A DNA stretch of 64,000 bases from Butyricicoccus pullicaecorum (GCA_018366195.1 JAGZIN010000006.1:1-64000), one strand, 5' to 3'; positions 33,101-42,370 are shown, numbered from the stretch's first letter. Translations and numbers: made by a program. The notes: generated by a model from the letters alone, not told the origin.

Positions 33101-33503
33101 TTCTCGTGAATACCGAGATACCGTAATTCTGTTATCTGAAAATGAAAATTTTCCAGCCGATCAAACGCTCGTTTTATGGAACAGCAATCGTGATGAAAAT
33201 CGCAAATGGCCTGGCAATGGTAACGGACAAACAGGCTCTCACAGTCTTCCCATCGGCACCGATCCCTTGTATAAAGAACAGGAATTTTCCAACAAAGACG
33301 GAGGCAGACAATTCTCTGTATCTGGAGAAAATGTGAAATGGCTAGATGGAGATTCTCAGCGTGCCTTACCACAGGAGGGCGAGATGTTCGATGCCCGGTA
33401 TGTGCGGATTTACATGAATGGTAATACGGTCGGAAATACCAATCATATCGTGGAACTGATGGTCAACGGTATCTCCGATAAACAAACTGAAGACCTTTCA
33501 TAA
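30183..33503 (+). CDS. Secreted glycoside hydrolase family 98 endo-beta-galactosidase
   Basis: A 1106-residue secreted enzyme. A signal peptide of about 29 residues ends in ISPAFA. Residues ~65-275 form a galactose-binding-like module (SGWIQVDLGNSYPIEVINLK; ARYIRVYTENPE). The GH98 catalytic domain (~280-640) shows LNTENYWSGSPDAVAQNSAK, AKYGGYFVWADQD, GWGMLSDTWFW, GAPESLIGAQMISTYLGGG and YQTGRYGIIP. A beta-rich GH98 C-domain and a final F5/8-type module (~905-1100, AHWAQIDFGQIQKIREVKML) follow. GH98 enzymes cut Gal-beta-1,4-GlcNAc inside blood-group A/B or Lewis-Y glycans, so mucin is a likely substrate. No LPXTG anchor. AGGAGG precedes the ATG. Base composition looks more AT-rich than in neighbours, which hints at transfer. 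Confidence 0.85.
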   Translation: MNLFHTIQKISACTLCAAMLLNPISPAFAISNLLIEKQTSPNPENTPAAALPNPEHNPAHKTTPMVNLALGVTSITSSNEQKTSLKHLLTDGDKYYLQHNNTANKIENKWEEHREQGTTIHSKSGWIQVDLGNSYPIEVINLKRQVYKSEPKNIDFSSSGATHTRIDGQTITYQKTAIVIGDKPDLSDGQVIYYQEGASLPDGVQAPSTASPTYPEAMGGQWFYMDLSNNGGLGTTELGNTKNARYIRVYTENPEAEQLKFMELGIYGYQDMQSIQKPHQRRIINNEHPLLIGTAYSNDTYAIGQDSEPELQGYNTISGRCQAIPKDLQENFTMLLHTNNLRQFSPEHISQANMQAYFEHGLQICYENNTGALLLGISASATPGGAHWYVQRDLDYGWLDLMYRMYPNLEGTLNTENYWSGSPDAVAQNSAKQLELAKKYGGYFVWADQDHGGYVENAFINPKWKEALTKYGDSCYMIYKNTSAGNDDLKTASYHQGSWLAGYTAGWGMLSDTWFWSNKGFAKLYEQKDEKKTSVWQSICGAPESLIGAQMISTYLGGGVIYTFEFPEIVYGCKNTNSPAFTHVISKLFSHFKENPAPSRKQILDETKVILYGNVKKDFYTSTTGEQTGINIYQTGRYGIIPVVLPVESKGEFENRMQTEFSKLDLHTAPNIIETDSSLLAEDSAAQYFKTLYKKEYDGTAFADKLSDEKHGDIWYVYNNSLNTNTQQFATLPLESEKGAQITATLEPHTYFYLREQEDTLNLHLNNYRVDKNQWVFDNPQNWDWSGSFAPGQGVLAGKKSVYDYMCTYNVVNADTSKGENSPADNTLRSTTFTLSKLTQEPVIRMVDGQQPDTDGKQQHRPPTVIFDAKTGTATITLTSNGWGNYEISNLHYTADDSSVPEKETNFALHRSVNYSAPPSEESRASYMVDGQAIRADDYSDPGGNAGGAHWAQIDFGQIQKIREVKMLRYWGDSREYRDTVILLSENENFPADQTLVLWNSNRDENRKWPGNGNGQTGSHSLPIGTDPLYKEQEFSNKDGGRQFSVSGENVKWLDGDSQRALPQEGEMFDARYVRIYMNGNTVGNTNHIVELMVNGISDKQTEDLS

Positions 33504-33612
33504 GCCGTATAACACTTTCAAGTCTTTGAATCGCTGGTGAAAGTCGTATTCATCACGATGTTTTCCTCTCATTTTTACCTTTATATTCTTTGAAAAATAC
33601 TTCATCAACAAA

Positions 33613-33660
33613 AAATGCTTGCAATCTGTACATAAAACAGATTGCAAGCATTTAATTTTT
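33613..33660. terminator. Bidirectional terminator between GH98 and pncB
   Basis: AAATGCTTGCAATCTGT pairs with ACAGATTGCAAGCATTT, 17 bp, with T-runs beyond. Confidence 0.88.
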
Positions 33661-33675
33661 CTAAGTATTCTTAAT

Positions 33676-35118
33676 TTATTGCACAGACTCCAACAAATCA
33701 TTTTTGACACGCCAAAGCTTTTCTGAATAATCCACATAATATGTCTGTGGATTCTCAAAGCGCCGAATCTGTTCCCATAAGGTTTCAATCTGTTCGCTGC
33801 AATATCGGCGCACTTCTTCAATTGGCGGACATTCATAGACACGGTTTCCCTTGTCAAACAGCTGCACCTGCAACGGCTTTATCACATAATCTGTTACGAT
33901 TTTCTTTTTCCATGTATGGATTGGGTGGAACAGCATATATGGCTGGTCTGTATTGATGACCTCATCGTGCAGTGTCAAAACATCGCCGAGCGCCTTACCG
34001 GTCAGCTTATCAAAGAAACGATACACCTTTTTGAAGTGCGGTGTTGTAATTTTTTCCACATTTTCAGAGACCTTAATTTTTGGAACAATGTCTCCCTGCT
34101 CATTATCCACAGCAACCAGCTTATAAACGCCGCCAAAAACCGGCTCTGACTTCGAGGTAATCAAGCGCTCTCCAATGCCAAAGGAGTCAATCTTCGCTCC
34201 CTGCCCAATGAGGTCACGCACCAAATACTCGTCCAAGGAATTCGATGCCATGATTTGCATATCCGGATAGCCTGCTTCGTCGAGCATTTCCCGCGCCTTA
34301 ATCGACAGATATGCAATATCACCGGAATCAAGGCGAATCCCCTTCGGGCGAATTCCCATCGGGGCAAGCACCTCATTCGCCACGCGAATGGCATTGGGTA
34401 CGCCTGACTTCAATACATTATAAGTATCCACAAGAAATACACAGTTGTCTGGATAGATTTCCGCATAGGAACGGAAGGCATCATACTCACTATCAAACAT
34501 CTGTACCCAAGAATGTGCCATTGTGCCGCCTGCCGGAATCCGATAATCACGGTCTGCAAGCACACAGGCTGTTCCCTGACAGCCACCGATATACGCGGCA
34601 CGTGCACCATATACCGCGCCGTCATATCCCTGTGCACGACGCGAACCAAACTCCAGCACGGTACGCCCCTGCGCCGCACGTGTAATCCGGCTTGCCTTTG
34701 TAGCAATGAGGGTTTGATGATTGATGGTCAGTAAAATCATGGTTTCCACAAACTGCGCCTGCACCATGGGACCTGCTACGGTCACAATCGGTTCGCCTGG
34801 GAAAATGGGTGTACCTTCCGGCACAGCCCATACATCACATTCAAACTTAAAATTTCTCAAATACTCCAAAAATTTCTCGCTGAAACAGCCGCGTTCACGC
34901 AAATATGTAATATCATCTTCTGTAAAATGCAGATTCTCAAAATAATGTACGAGCTGTTCTACGCCTGCCATAACTGCATAACCGCCGCCATCTGGCACAC
35001 GGCGAAAAAACATATCAAAATATGCACGGCGATTGCCCATGCCCTTTTCCAAATATCCGTTCGCCATTGTAAACTCATAGAAGTCCGTGAGCATGGTCAA
35101 ATTCTTATCATGAATCAT
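33676..35118 (-). CDS. pncB: Nicotinate phosphoribosyltransferase
   Basis: A 480-residue enzyme that makes nicotinate mononucleotide from nicotinate and PRPP in NAD salvage. Family sequence includes MLTDFYEFTMANGYLEKG near the N-terminus, RRAQGYDGA near 160, and KGIRLDSGDIAYLS near 255. The C-terminal region with HPIHTWKKK is typical. AAGGGG precedes the ATG. It stands alone and diverges from the arg operon. Confidence 0.95.
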   Translation of the reverse strand: MIHDKNLTMLTDFYEFTMANGYLEKGMGNRRAYFDMFFRRVPDGGGYAVMAGVEQLVHYFENLHFTEDDITYLRERGCFSEKFLEYLRNFKFECDVWAVPEGTPIFPGEPIVTVAGPMVQAQFVETMILLTINHQTLIATKASRITRAAQGRTVLEFGSRRAQGYDGAVYGARAAYIGGCQGTACVLADRDYRIPAGGTMAHSWVQMFDSEYDAFRSYAEIYPDNCVFLVDTYNVLKSGVPNAIRVANEVLAPMGIRPKGIRLDSGDIAYLSIKAREMLDEAGYPDMQIMASNSLDEYLVRDLIGQGAKIDSFGIGERLITSKSEPVFGGVYKLVAVDNEQGDIVPKIKVSENVEKITTPHFKKVYRFFDKLTGKALGDVLTLHDEVINTDQPYMLFHPIHTWKKKIVTDYVIKPLQVQLFDKGNRVYECPPIEEVRRYCSEQIETLWEQIRRFENPQTYYVDYSEKLWRVKNDLLESVQ

Positions 35119-35187
35119 AAGTTTCTATCCCCTTATTTATGAAAGAGGCGTCCGCTTTCGGGCGCCCATCGAATCAGATATACTGTT

Positions 35188-35216
35188 ATTTTATCCCCAT
35201 TATCCCAAAATATCAA
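35188..35216 (-). promoter_or_regulatory. Promoter of pncB (TTGATA-17-TAAAAT)
   Basis: On the minus strand TTGATA (35211-35216) lies 17 bp from TAAAAT (35188-35193). An imperfect GGCG/CGCC hairpin follows in the leader. Confidence 0.6.
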
Positions 35217-35279
35217 GCAATTTATTTCATTTTTCGCAGAGATTTCAAAGTGTTTTTCCGATATCCCGGTCATGCAGAG

Positions 35280-35297
35280 TATGTATATTTATTCATT
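35280..35297 (+). promoter_or_regulatory. ARG-box-like ArgR operator
   Basis: TGTATATTTATTCA (35282-35295) differs by one base from the ArgR/AhrC half-site pattern TGAAT-N4-ATTCA. It lies 28 bp upstream of the -35 box of argG. A weaker second site may overlap the promoter (around 35308-35323). The regulator gene is not in the window. Confidence 0.6.
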
Positions 35298-35322
35298 ATA
35301 TAAAATATTTATAAAATTATTC

Positions 35323-35351
35323 TTGCATTGTTACAATCTAAGGTGTATAAT
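35323..35351 (+). promoter_or_regulatory. Promoter of the arg operon (TTGCAT-17-TATAAT)
   Basis: Near-consensus boxes 17 bp apart, 44 bp before argG. Confidence 0.8.
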
Positions 35352-35394
35352 AATGCCATATTAAAAAACAACTGGTTTTGGAGGAACTACGCAG

Positions 35395-36645
35395 ATGGAA
35401 AAGAAATATAACAAAGTCGTTCTCGCATATTCGGGTGGTCTTGATACCTCCGTTCTCATTCCTTGGCTCAAAGAGCATTATGGCTGTGAAGTCATTGCGG
35501 TTTCCGGCAATGTTGGTCAGGGCACGGAGCTGGACGGTCTGGAGGAAAAAGCACTCAAGACGGGTGCTTCCAAGCTCTACATCGAGGATTTGACGAAAGA
35601 ATTTGTAGATGATTTCATCATACCAACCATGCAGGCTGGCGCAGCTTATGAGCAATATTTGCTGGGTACCTCCTTCGCAAGACCAATCATTGCAAAGCGC
35701 ATTGTAGAAATCGCCCTCCAAGAAGGGGCTGATGCAATTTGTCACGGCTGCACCGGTAAGGGCAATGATCAGGTGCGCTTTGAACTTGCAATCAAGGCAT
35801 TTGCCCCCAACATGGACGTCATCGCACCTTGGCGGTTCTGGGAGCTTAACAGCCGTGAAAAGGAAATCGAATATGCAGAAAAGCATCATATTCCGTTGAA
35901 AATCAACAAAGAAACCAACTATTCCAAGGATAAGAATCTGTGGCATTTATCTCACGAGGGCCTGGATCTCGAAGACCCTGCAAACGAAGCTCCGCTCAAC
36001 AAACCCGGTTTTCTGGAGCTTGGCGTTTCTCCGGAGCAGGCACCGGACGTGCCAACCTATGTCACGATTCACTTTGAAAAGGGTATCCCCACCGCAGTCA
36101 ACGGCGAAACGATGGACTCTGTAAAGCTCATTGAAACCCTCAACAAGCTGGGCGGTGAAAATGGGTGCGGTATTCTGGATATCGTCGAGAATCGTCTGGT
36201 GGGCATGAAGTCCAGAGGTGTCTATGAGACACCGGGCGGCGCGGTTCTGTATGCCGCACACCAGAAGCTTGAGGAAATTACGCTGGACAAGGAAACCCAG
36301 CATTACAAGCAGCAGCTCGCTCTCAAGTTTGCCGACCTCGTTTACAATGGTCAATGGTATACTCCTCTGCGCAAAGCGATGAGTGCCTTTGTCACCGAAA
36401 CACAGCAAACCGTCACAGGCGATGTCAAGCTCAAGCTGTATAAGGGCAATATCCTGCCGGCATCTGTGACTTCTCCATACAGCCTGTATTCCGAAGACAT
36501 TGCAACCTTCGGCGAAGATGACTCCTACGATCAGGCAGATTCCGCCGGATTCATCAACCTGTTTGGTCTGCCGCTCAAGGTTCGTGCAATGAATGACCTT
36601 GCACTTCAGGATAAGACCGGTGCAGGCTTCCCCTCTGTAGAGTAA
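35395..36645 (+). CDS. argG: Argininosuccinate synthase
   Basis: A 416-residue enzyme joining citrulline and aspartate with ATP. The PP-loop is [10 protein letters not shown] (residues 11-20). [13 protein letters not shown] near 120 and [14 protein letters not shown] near 180 are diagnostic. GGAGG lies 9-10 nt before the ATG. It is first in argGHCJBDF. Its stop is followed at once by a terminator-like hairpin, so part of the transcripts may end there. Confidence 0.98.
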   Translation: MEKKYNKVVLAYSGGLDTSVLIPWLKEHYGCEVIAVSGNVGQGTELDGLEEKALKTGASKLYIEDLTKEFVDDFIIPTMQAGAAYEQYLLGTSFARPIIAKRIVEIALQEGADAICHGCTGKGNDQVRFELAIKAFAPNMDVIAPWRFWELNSREKEIEYAEKHHIPLKINKETNYSKDKNLWHLSHEGLDLEDPANEAPLNKPGFLELGVSPEQAPDVPTYVTIHFEKGIPTAVNGETMDSVKLIETLNKLGGENGCGILDIVENRLVGMKSRGVYETPGGAVLYAAHQKLEEITLDKETQHYKQQLALKFADLVYNGQWYTPLRKAMSAFVTETQQTVTGDVKLKLYKGNILPASVTSPYSLYSEDIATFGEDDSYDQADSAGFINLFGLPLKVRAMNDLALQDKTGAGFPSVE

Positions 36646-36649
36646 TTCC

Positions 36650-36687
36650 ATACACGGGGCGACTATTTTTGCCCCGTGTATTCTTTT
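36650..36687 (+). terminator. Terminator-like hairpin between argG and argH
   Basis: ATACACGGGGC pairs with GCCCCGTGTAT (11 bp, 10-nt loop), followed by TCTTTTAT. It lies inside the operon and may lower expression of argH and later genes. Confidence 0.75.
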
Positions 36688-36728
36688 ATCCAATCATCGA
36701 ATCCATCAGAAACGAGGACTTTTCAACT

Positions 36729-38123
36729 ATGGCTAAAATGTGGGCAGGACGGTTCCAAAAGGAAACCGATGCTGTTGTAAATGATTTTAATTCTTCGGTT
36801 ATGTTTGACTGCCGTATGTATGCAGAAGATATTCAAGGCTCTATTGCACATGCAACCATGCTCGGACAGCAGGGCATTATTCCATCTGATGATGTATCCA
36901 AAATCATCAGCGGGCTTCAGGAAATCCTCTCAGATATCGAGGACGGGAAAATCGAATTTTCTCCTGCACGTTATGAAGATATTCACATGGCAAATGAGCA
37001 GCTGCTGACTGAACGCATTGGAGATGCGGGCAAACGTCTGCATACCGCACGCTCTCGCAATGATCAAGTTGCGCTGGATATGCGTCTGTATGTCCGCCGG
37101 GAAATCCAAGAAATCCGTACTTTGGTGCTGCATTTTATGCAAGTGCTTTGTGACGTTGCATCGCAGCACGTAAAAACAGTCATGCCAGGCTATACCCATT
37201 TACAGCGTGCACAGCCGATTACCTTTGCCCATCATCTCATGGCGTATGCCAATATGTTCAAGCGTGATGTGCGCCGGCTGGACGACTGCCTGCACGGTAT
37301 GGACGCGCTCCCATTAGGCTCTGGCGCACTGGCAGGCACAACCTATCCCATCGACCGCACCCTAACTGCTGACCTTCTGGGATTTTCCACTGTTATGGAC
37401 AATTCCCTTGATGGGGTATCTGACCGTGATTACTGCATTGAGCTATGCTCTGCGCTTTCTATCCTGATGATGCACCTTTCCCGTCTCTCCGAGGAAGTGA
37501 TTGCGTGGTGCTCTTGGGAATTTAAGTTCATTGAGCTGGACGACGCCTACTCCACCGGCTCGTCTATCATGCCGCAAAAGAAAAATCCGGATATCTGTGA
37601 ATTGATTCGCGGAAAAACCGGACGCGTCTACGGTGCACTCACGACGCTCCTAACCTTTATGAAGGCAATTCCGCTCGCCTATAACAAGGATATGCAGGAG
37701 GATAAGGAAGCAACCTTTGAGGCAATTGATACCGTAAAAAATTGTCTCAAGGTGATTGCTCCCATGTTCCAGACCATGACTGTGCTCACACAAAATATGG
37801 AAAATGCCGCAAAGCGCGGCTTTATCAACGCCACAGACTGTGCCGACTATCTCACCAAAAAGGGCGTTCCCTTCCGCGATGCCTACAAAGCAACCGGTAC
37901 CTTGGTACATTACTGCATCGAGCATGAAAAAACGCTGGATACCCTGTCTCTTGACGAATACAAGGCAGTTTCCCCGCTCTTTGAGCCGGACATTTATCAC
38001 GCCATTGACCTTGTAACCTGTGTACAGGAACGCCGCTCCTTGGGCGGGCCTGCACCGGAGGAGGTCTGCCGGCAAATCCATGTGATACAGGACTTTCTTG
38101 GTGCACAGGGAGGCAATGCCTAA
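36729..38123 (+). CDS. argH: Argininosuccinate lyase
   Basis: A 464-residue enzyme of the fumarase/aspartase superfamily that splits argininosuccinate into arginine and fumarate. MWAGRFQKETD, HTARSRNDQVALDMRLY, PGYTHLQRAQP and the mobile loop GSSIMPQKKNPD are present. The ATG at 36729 with GAGGA upstream matches the usual start; 20 open codons before it run through the hairpin. The stop overlaps argC as TAATG. Confidence 0.98.
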   Translation: MAKMWAGRFQKETDAVVNDFNSSVMFDCRMYAEDIQGSIAHATMLGQQGIIPSDDVSKIISGLQEILSDIEDGKIEFSPARYEDIHMANEQLLTERIGDAGKRLHTARSRNDQVALDMRLYVRREIQEIRTLVLHFMQVLCDVASQHVKTVMPGYTHLQRAQPITFAHHLMAYANMFKRDVRRLDDCLHGMDALPLGSGALAGTTYPIDRTLTADLLGFSTVMDNSLDGVSDRDYCIELCSALSILMMHLSRLSEEVIAWCSWEFKFIELDDAYSTGSSIMPQKKNPDICELIRGKTGRVYGALTTLLTFMKAIPLAYNKDMQEDKEATFEAIDTVKNCLKVIAPMFQTMTVLTQNMENAAKRGFINATDCADYLTKKGVPFRDAYKATGTLVHYCIEHEKTLDTLSLDEYKAVSPLFEPDIYHAIDLVTCVQERRSLGGPAPEEVCRQIHVIQDFLGAQGGNA

Positions 38124-39043
38124 TGCGTCCCAAAATCTATATCGATGGCAAGGAAGGCACAACCGGTCTGCAAATCTATGAACGTCTGGGTGCACGCGAT
38201 GACTTAGATCTTCTGCTCATTTCCCCGGATAAGCGCAAAGATTTAGAGGAGCGCCGCCGTTTTCTCAACGCCGCCGACATCGTATTCCTTTGTCTGCCTG
38301 ACGCAGCGGCACGCGAAGCCGTGTCTCTCATCGAAAATCCTCACACTCGTGTGATTGATGCCTCAACCGCCCATCGTACTGCGGCAGACTGGACATACGG
38401 CTTTGCTGAGCTTTCCCCTGCACATCGTACCGCAATCCAGCAGGCAGACCGCGTTGCAAATCCGGGCTGCCATGCAACCGGCTTTATTTCGATTGTCTAT
38501 CCGCTGGTTTCTTCGGGTCTGCTTTCCAGAGATACCGCTTTGACCTGTTTTTCACTGACAGGTTATTCCGGCGGCGGCAAGAACATGATTGCCTCTTATG
38601 AAGCACAGGAGAAGTCCGCCGACCTCTATGCGCCGCGCATTTATGGACTGCATTTGCAGCATAAGCATTTACCGGAAATGCAGACCGTTTGTGCACTCAC
38701 ACAGCCCCCTGTATTCTGTCCCGTGGTCGATGACTATTATAAGGGAATGGCAACCACCGTCAGCCTTCCCAATATGGATGCAGAAGCGGTTTGGGAGCAG
38801 CTCTCTGCTCACTATGCAGGACAGTCTCTCGTCTCCGTTGCCCCGCTGTCTGCGGAGCTATCTATGCTCTCTGCCAACACGTTTGCAGGGCGTGACAGCC
38901 TCACCCTTTATGTCAATGGACATCAAACACAGACCATCGTCACCGCACTCTTTGACAACCTCGGCAAGGGAGCCTCTGGTGCGGCGGTTCAAAATATGAA
39001 TTTAATGCTCGGCTTGGAGGAAACCACTGGGCTGACGCGATAG
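38123..39043 (+). CDS. argC: N-acetyl-gamma-glutamyl-phosphate reductase, type 2
   Basis: A 306-residue NADP-dependent reductase. The short form with IYIDGKEGTTGLQIYERL and the active-site Cys in ANPGCHATGF near residue 115 define the type 2 subfamily. The next conserved run is TGYSGGGKNMI. It overlaps argH by one base, so translation is probably coupled. Confidence 0.96.
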   Translation: MRPKIYIDGKEGTTGLQIYERLGARDDLDLLLISPDKRKDLEERRRFLNAADIVFLCLPDAAAREAVSLIENPHTRVIDASTAHRTAADWTYGFAELSPAHRTAIQQADRVANPGCHATGFISIVYPLVSSGLLSRDTALTCFSLTGYSGGGKNMIASYEAQEKSADLYAPRIYGLHLQHKHLPEMQTVCALTQPPVFCPVVDDYYKGMATTVSLPNMDAEAVWEQLSAHYAGQSLVSVAPLSAELSMLSANTFAGRDSLTLYVNGHQTQTIVTALFDNLGKGASGAAVQNMNLMLGLEETTGLTR

Positions 39044-39061
39044 AAGGAGAATCCATTTCCC

Positions 39062-40270
39062 ATGTATGAAATCATTTCTGGCGGTGTGACCGCTGCACAA
39101 GGCTTTTCTGCCGGTGCAACCTGCTGTGGAATCAAAGCATCTTCCACAAAAAATGATACTGCCATCATCTATTCCGAAGCTGTCTGCACCGCAGCGGCAG
39201 TCTATACCAAAAACCGCGTACAGGCAGCTCCCATTCAAGTCACCCGAGAACATCTCACCAATCAGCAGGCACAGGCAATCATTGTCAATTCCGGCAACGC
39301 GAATGCGTGTGCACCAGATGGGCTTCAAAATGCCTATCGTGAATCAGCCGCCTGCGCAAAGCTGCTCGGGATACCGGAAACAGATGTCATCGTCTGTTCC
39401 ACAGGCGTAATCGGGCAGCGGCTCAACATCGAATGTATTGAGGAAAAGCTCGGTACGCTCACCCTATCCCGCGACGGTTCTGATGCCGCTGCCAATGCCA
39501 TTATGACAACAGACACCATGGAAAAGTCCACCGCCGTCTCTTTCTCTGTCAACGGAACGACCTGCCATCTGGGGGGCATCTGTAAAGGCTCCGGCATGAT
39601 TCACCCCAATATGGGCACCATGCTATGCTTCCTCACCACAGACTGTGCCATTGACGGAACTGTACTGCAAACGCTGCTTACCAAAGCCGTTCAAAAATCC
39701 TTCAACCGCGTTTCGGTAGACGGAGACACCTCCACCAATGATACCTGCTGTATTCTGGCAAACGGACTGGCAGGAAATCCGCCCATTCAAACTGCGGAAG
39801 ATGCTGCTTCCTTCTATGAGGCGCTGGAAGCTGTGTGCATCATTCTGGCACGTAAAATCGCAGCGGACGGTGAAGGGGCATCGCGTCTCATCACCTGTAC
39901 GGTCTCAGGTGCATGCAATGAAGCTGCTGCCGAAGGACTTGCCAAGGCGGTCTGTAAATCTGCACTCGTGAAAGCTGCGATGTTTGGCGCTGATGCAAAT
40001 TGGGGACGTATTTTATGTGCCATGGGCTACTCCGGCGAGTCCTTTCACCCGGAAACCGTTCGGATTGCCTTTTGTTCACGTGCCGGAACGATTCCTGTAT
40101 GTGAGTCCGGACGCGCACTGGATTTTGACGAAGCACTTGCCAAACAAATCCTGTCGGAAGAAGAAGTCACAATTGACATTACCCTCGATGACGGCAATAG
40201 CTCTGTCACTGCATGGGGCTGTGACCTGACCTATGACTATGTAAAAATCAATGGCGATTATCGTACCTAA
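39062..40270 (+). CDS. argJ: Glutamate N-acetyltransferase / amino-acid acetyltransferase
   Basis: A 402-residue precursor that cleaves itself at GTMLC/FLTTD-type sequence: the run KGSGMIHPNMGTMLCFLTTD near 180-199 holds the conserved Thr that becomes the nucleophile. It recycles the acetyl group from N-acetylornithine to glutamate, which explains why no argE is needed; whether it also uses acetyl-CoA cannot be told. AAGGAG precedes the ATG. Confidence 0.97.
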   Translation: MYEIISGGVTAAQGFSAGATCCGIKASSTKNDTAIIYSEAVCTAAAVYTKNRVQAAPIQVTREHLTNQQAQAIIVNSGNANACAPDGLQNAYRESAACAKLLGIPETDVIVCSTGVIGQRLNIECIEEKLGTLTLSRDGSDAAANAIMTTDTMEKSTAVSFSVNGTTCHLGGICKGSGMIHPNMGTMLCFLTTDCAIDGTVLQTLLTKAVQKSFNRVSVDGDTSTNDTCCILANGLAGNPPIQTAEDAASFYEALEAVCIILARKIAADGEGASRLITCTVSGACNEAAAEGLAKAVCKSALVKAAMFGADANWGRILCAMGYSGESFHPETVRIAFCSRAGTIPVCESGRALDFDEALAKQILSEEEVTIDITLDDGNSSVTAWGCDLTYDYVKINGDYRT

Positions 40271-40279
40271 GGAGCAGTT

Positions 40280-41149
40280 ATGAATACATTTGATCCCGCA
40301 GCAAACGCGAATGTTTTGGTGGAGGCACTCCCCTATATCCAAGAATATTACGGACAGACCGTTGTCATCAAATATGGCGGCAACGCAATGATAAACGAAG
40401 CACTCAAAGACGCTGTCATTCATGATATCGTGCTGCTGTCTTTGGTTGGCGTGCGTGTTGTTGTGGTGCACGGCGGCGGTCCGGAAATCTCGGAAATGCT
40501 CAAAAAAATCGGGAAAGAATCTCGTTTTGTCAATGGTCTGCGCTATACAGACCGCGAAACCATGGATATTGTGCAAATGATTCTATGCGGCAAGGTCAAC
40601 AAGGACCTTGTGACACTCCTTCAGCATGCAGGGGGACAGGGTATCGGTCTTGGCGGCATGGACGGTGGACTTTTCTGTGCCAAACGGCTGACAGATGAAC
40701 AGCATACCGATTACGGTTATGTGGGCGATATCGTTTCTGTCAATCCACAGCCTGTCATTGATGTACTCAGCAAAGGATATATTCCTGTGGTTTCCACCGT
40801 TGCACAGGGCATTGATGAGGATACCAACTATAATATCAATGCAGATACCGCTGCCGCAAAGCTTGCAATCGCACTGGGCGCAAAAAAACTCATTCTGCTC
40901 ACCGATGTACGTGGTCTTTTGCGTGACCCCAGCGATGAAAGCACTCTACTGACCCGTCTGAAGGTCTCTGAGGTTCCGGCACTGATTAAGGAGGGTATCA
41001 TTTCTGGTGGTATGATTCCCAAGGTAGACTGCTGTGTTGAGGCAATTCGCAAAGGGGTCGAGCGTGCCAATATTCAGGACGGTCGGGTCAAACACTCTAT
41101 TTTGATTGAGCTTTTGAGTGATGCCGGTGTTGGCACCATGTTTATCTAA
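40280..41149 (+). CDS. argB: Acetylglutamate kinase
   Basis: A 289-residue kinase. VVIKYGGNAMI (about 28-38), VVVHGGGPEIS, RFVNGLRYTD and NINADTAAAKLAIAL are typical. The N-terminal extension before the Lys-Gly-Gly motif is the type found in arginine-inhibited hexameric enzymes, so feedback control is likely. AAGGAG lies 5-6 nt before the ATG. Confidence 0.98.
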   Translation: MNTFDPAANANVLVEALPYIQEYYGQTVVIKYGGNAMINEALKDAVIHDIVLLSLVGVRVVVVHGGGPEISEMLKKIGKESRFVNGLRYTDRETMDIVQMILCGKVNKDLVTLLQHAGGQGIGLGGMDGGLFCAKRLTDEQHTDYGYVGDIVSVNPQPVIDVLSKGYIPVVSTVAQGIDEDTNYNINADTAAAKLAIALGAKKLILLTDVRGLLRDPSDESTLLTRLKVSEVPALIKEGIISGGMIPKVDCCVEAIRKGVERANIQDGRVKHSILIELLSDAGVGTMFI

Positions 41150-41168
41150 AATTTTGGGGGATTTCCTT

Positions 41169-42356
41169 ATGACTTATCAGCAACTAAAAGCAGAAGAAGA
41201 ACAATACGTGATGCAGACCTATGGACGGTTTCCGATTGCCCTTGACCACGGTCAAGGGTCTGCCCTTTGGGATATAGCGGGTAAGCGCTATATAGATTTA
41301 ACCTCTGGAATCGGCGTCAACTGTCTGGGATACAATCACCCCACCCTGACACAGGCGCTGGAAACACAGCTCCATAAGCTCATGCACGTTTCCAACCTGT
41401 TCACCACAGCGCCCATGGTGCAAACTGCAAAAACACTGGTCACCTCAACCGGTATGGGTAAGGTTTTCTTTTCCAACTCCGGCGCAGAAGCAAACGAAGG
41501 TGCAATCAAGCTTGCCCGCAAATATTCCTTTGATAAATATGGTGCTGGCAGACACAAAATCATTACCCTTTGGAATTCCTTTCATGGACGTACCATCACA
41601 ACCTTAAAGGCAACCGGTCAAACCCGTTTTCATGATTTCTTTTTTCCCTTTCCTGAGGGATTTGATTATGTAGCTTCGGGAAATCTTGCCGAGCTCGAAT
41701 CCAAGATTGACAACAGCACCTGTGCCATTATGATGGAGCTGATTCAAGGAGAAGGCGGTGTCCTGCCGCAAGACCCCACGTTTGTAAAGGCGGTCGAAGC
41801 GCTGTGCCGGAAAAAGGATTTGCTGCTTATCATTGATGAAGTGCAAACCGGAATCGGGCGCACCGGCTCATTGTTCTGCTTCCAGCAATATGACATTCAA
41901 CCGGATATCGTCACCATGGCAAAAGGACTCGGCGGAGGCGTTCCGATTGGTGCGGTCATGGCAGCAAAATCCTGTTGTGATGTGCTGACCGCTGGAACCC
42001 ATGCAACCACTTTCGGCGGCTCTCCTGTCGTGTGTGCGGCTGCCAATGCCGTTCTATCCGTGGTAGGGAAGCCGGAATTTCTGGAGGAAGTTCGTCAAAA
42101 AGGTGATTATCTCAAACAGAAAATAGAAGCACTGCACGCCCCCATGATTGAAGGCGTGCGCGGCTTGGGGCTTATGCTGGGCATTATCGTTCCGGAAGGA
42201 CAGCACATTGTACTGGCAAACAAGCTCATTGCACATGGCGTTCTCGCGCTGACTGCCGGAAAGAATGTCATTCGTCTGCTGCCTCCGCTGACCATTACAT
42301 ATGCCGAGCTTGATGAGGCACTCGCCATCATGAAAGCCGTATTCTGCGATGAATAG
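41169..42356 (+). CDS. argD: Acetylornithine aminotransferase
   Basis: A 395-residue class III pyridoxal phosphate transaminase. SGIGVNCLGYNHP, FFSNSGAEANEGAIKLAR, IIDEVQTGIGRTG and the cofactor Lys in TMAKGLGGGVPIGA are present. The ATG at 41169 is preceded by GGGGG; a frame of 17 codons upstream overlaps argB and is not used. Confidence 0.97.
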   Translation: MTYQQLKAEEEQYVMQTYGRFPIALDHGQGSALWDIAGKRYIDLTSGIGVNCLGYNHPTLTQALETQLHKLMHVSNLFTTAPMVQTAKTLVTSTGMGKVFFSNSGAEANEGAIKLARKYSFDKYGAGRHKIITLWNSFHGRTITTLKATGQTRFHDFFFPFPEGFDYVASGNLAELESKIDNSTCAIMMELIQGEGGVLPQDPTFVKAVEALCRKKDLLLIIDEVQTGIGRTGSLFCFQQYDIQPDIVTMAKGLGGGVPIGAVMAAKSCCDVLTAGTHATTFGGSPVVCAAANAVLSVVGKPEFLEEVRQKGDYLKQKIEALHAPMIEGVRGLGLMLGIIVPEGQHIVLANKLIAHGVLALTAGKNVIRLLPPLTITYAELDEALAIMKAVFCDE

Positions 42357-42370
42357 AAAGGATTTTATTT

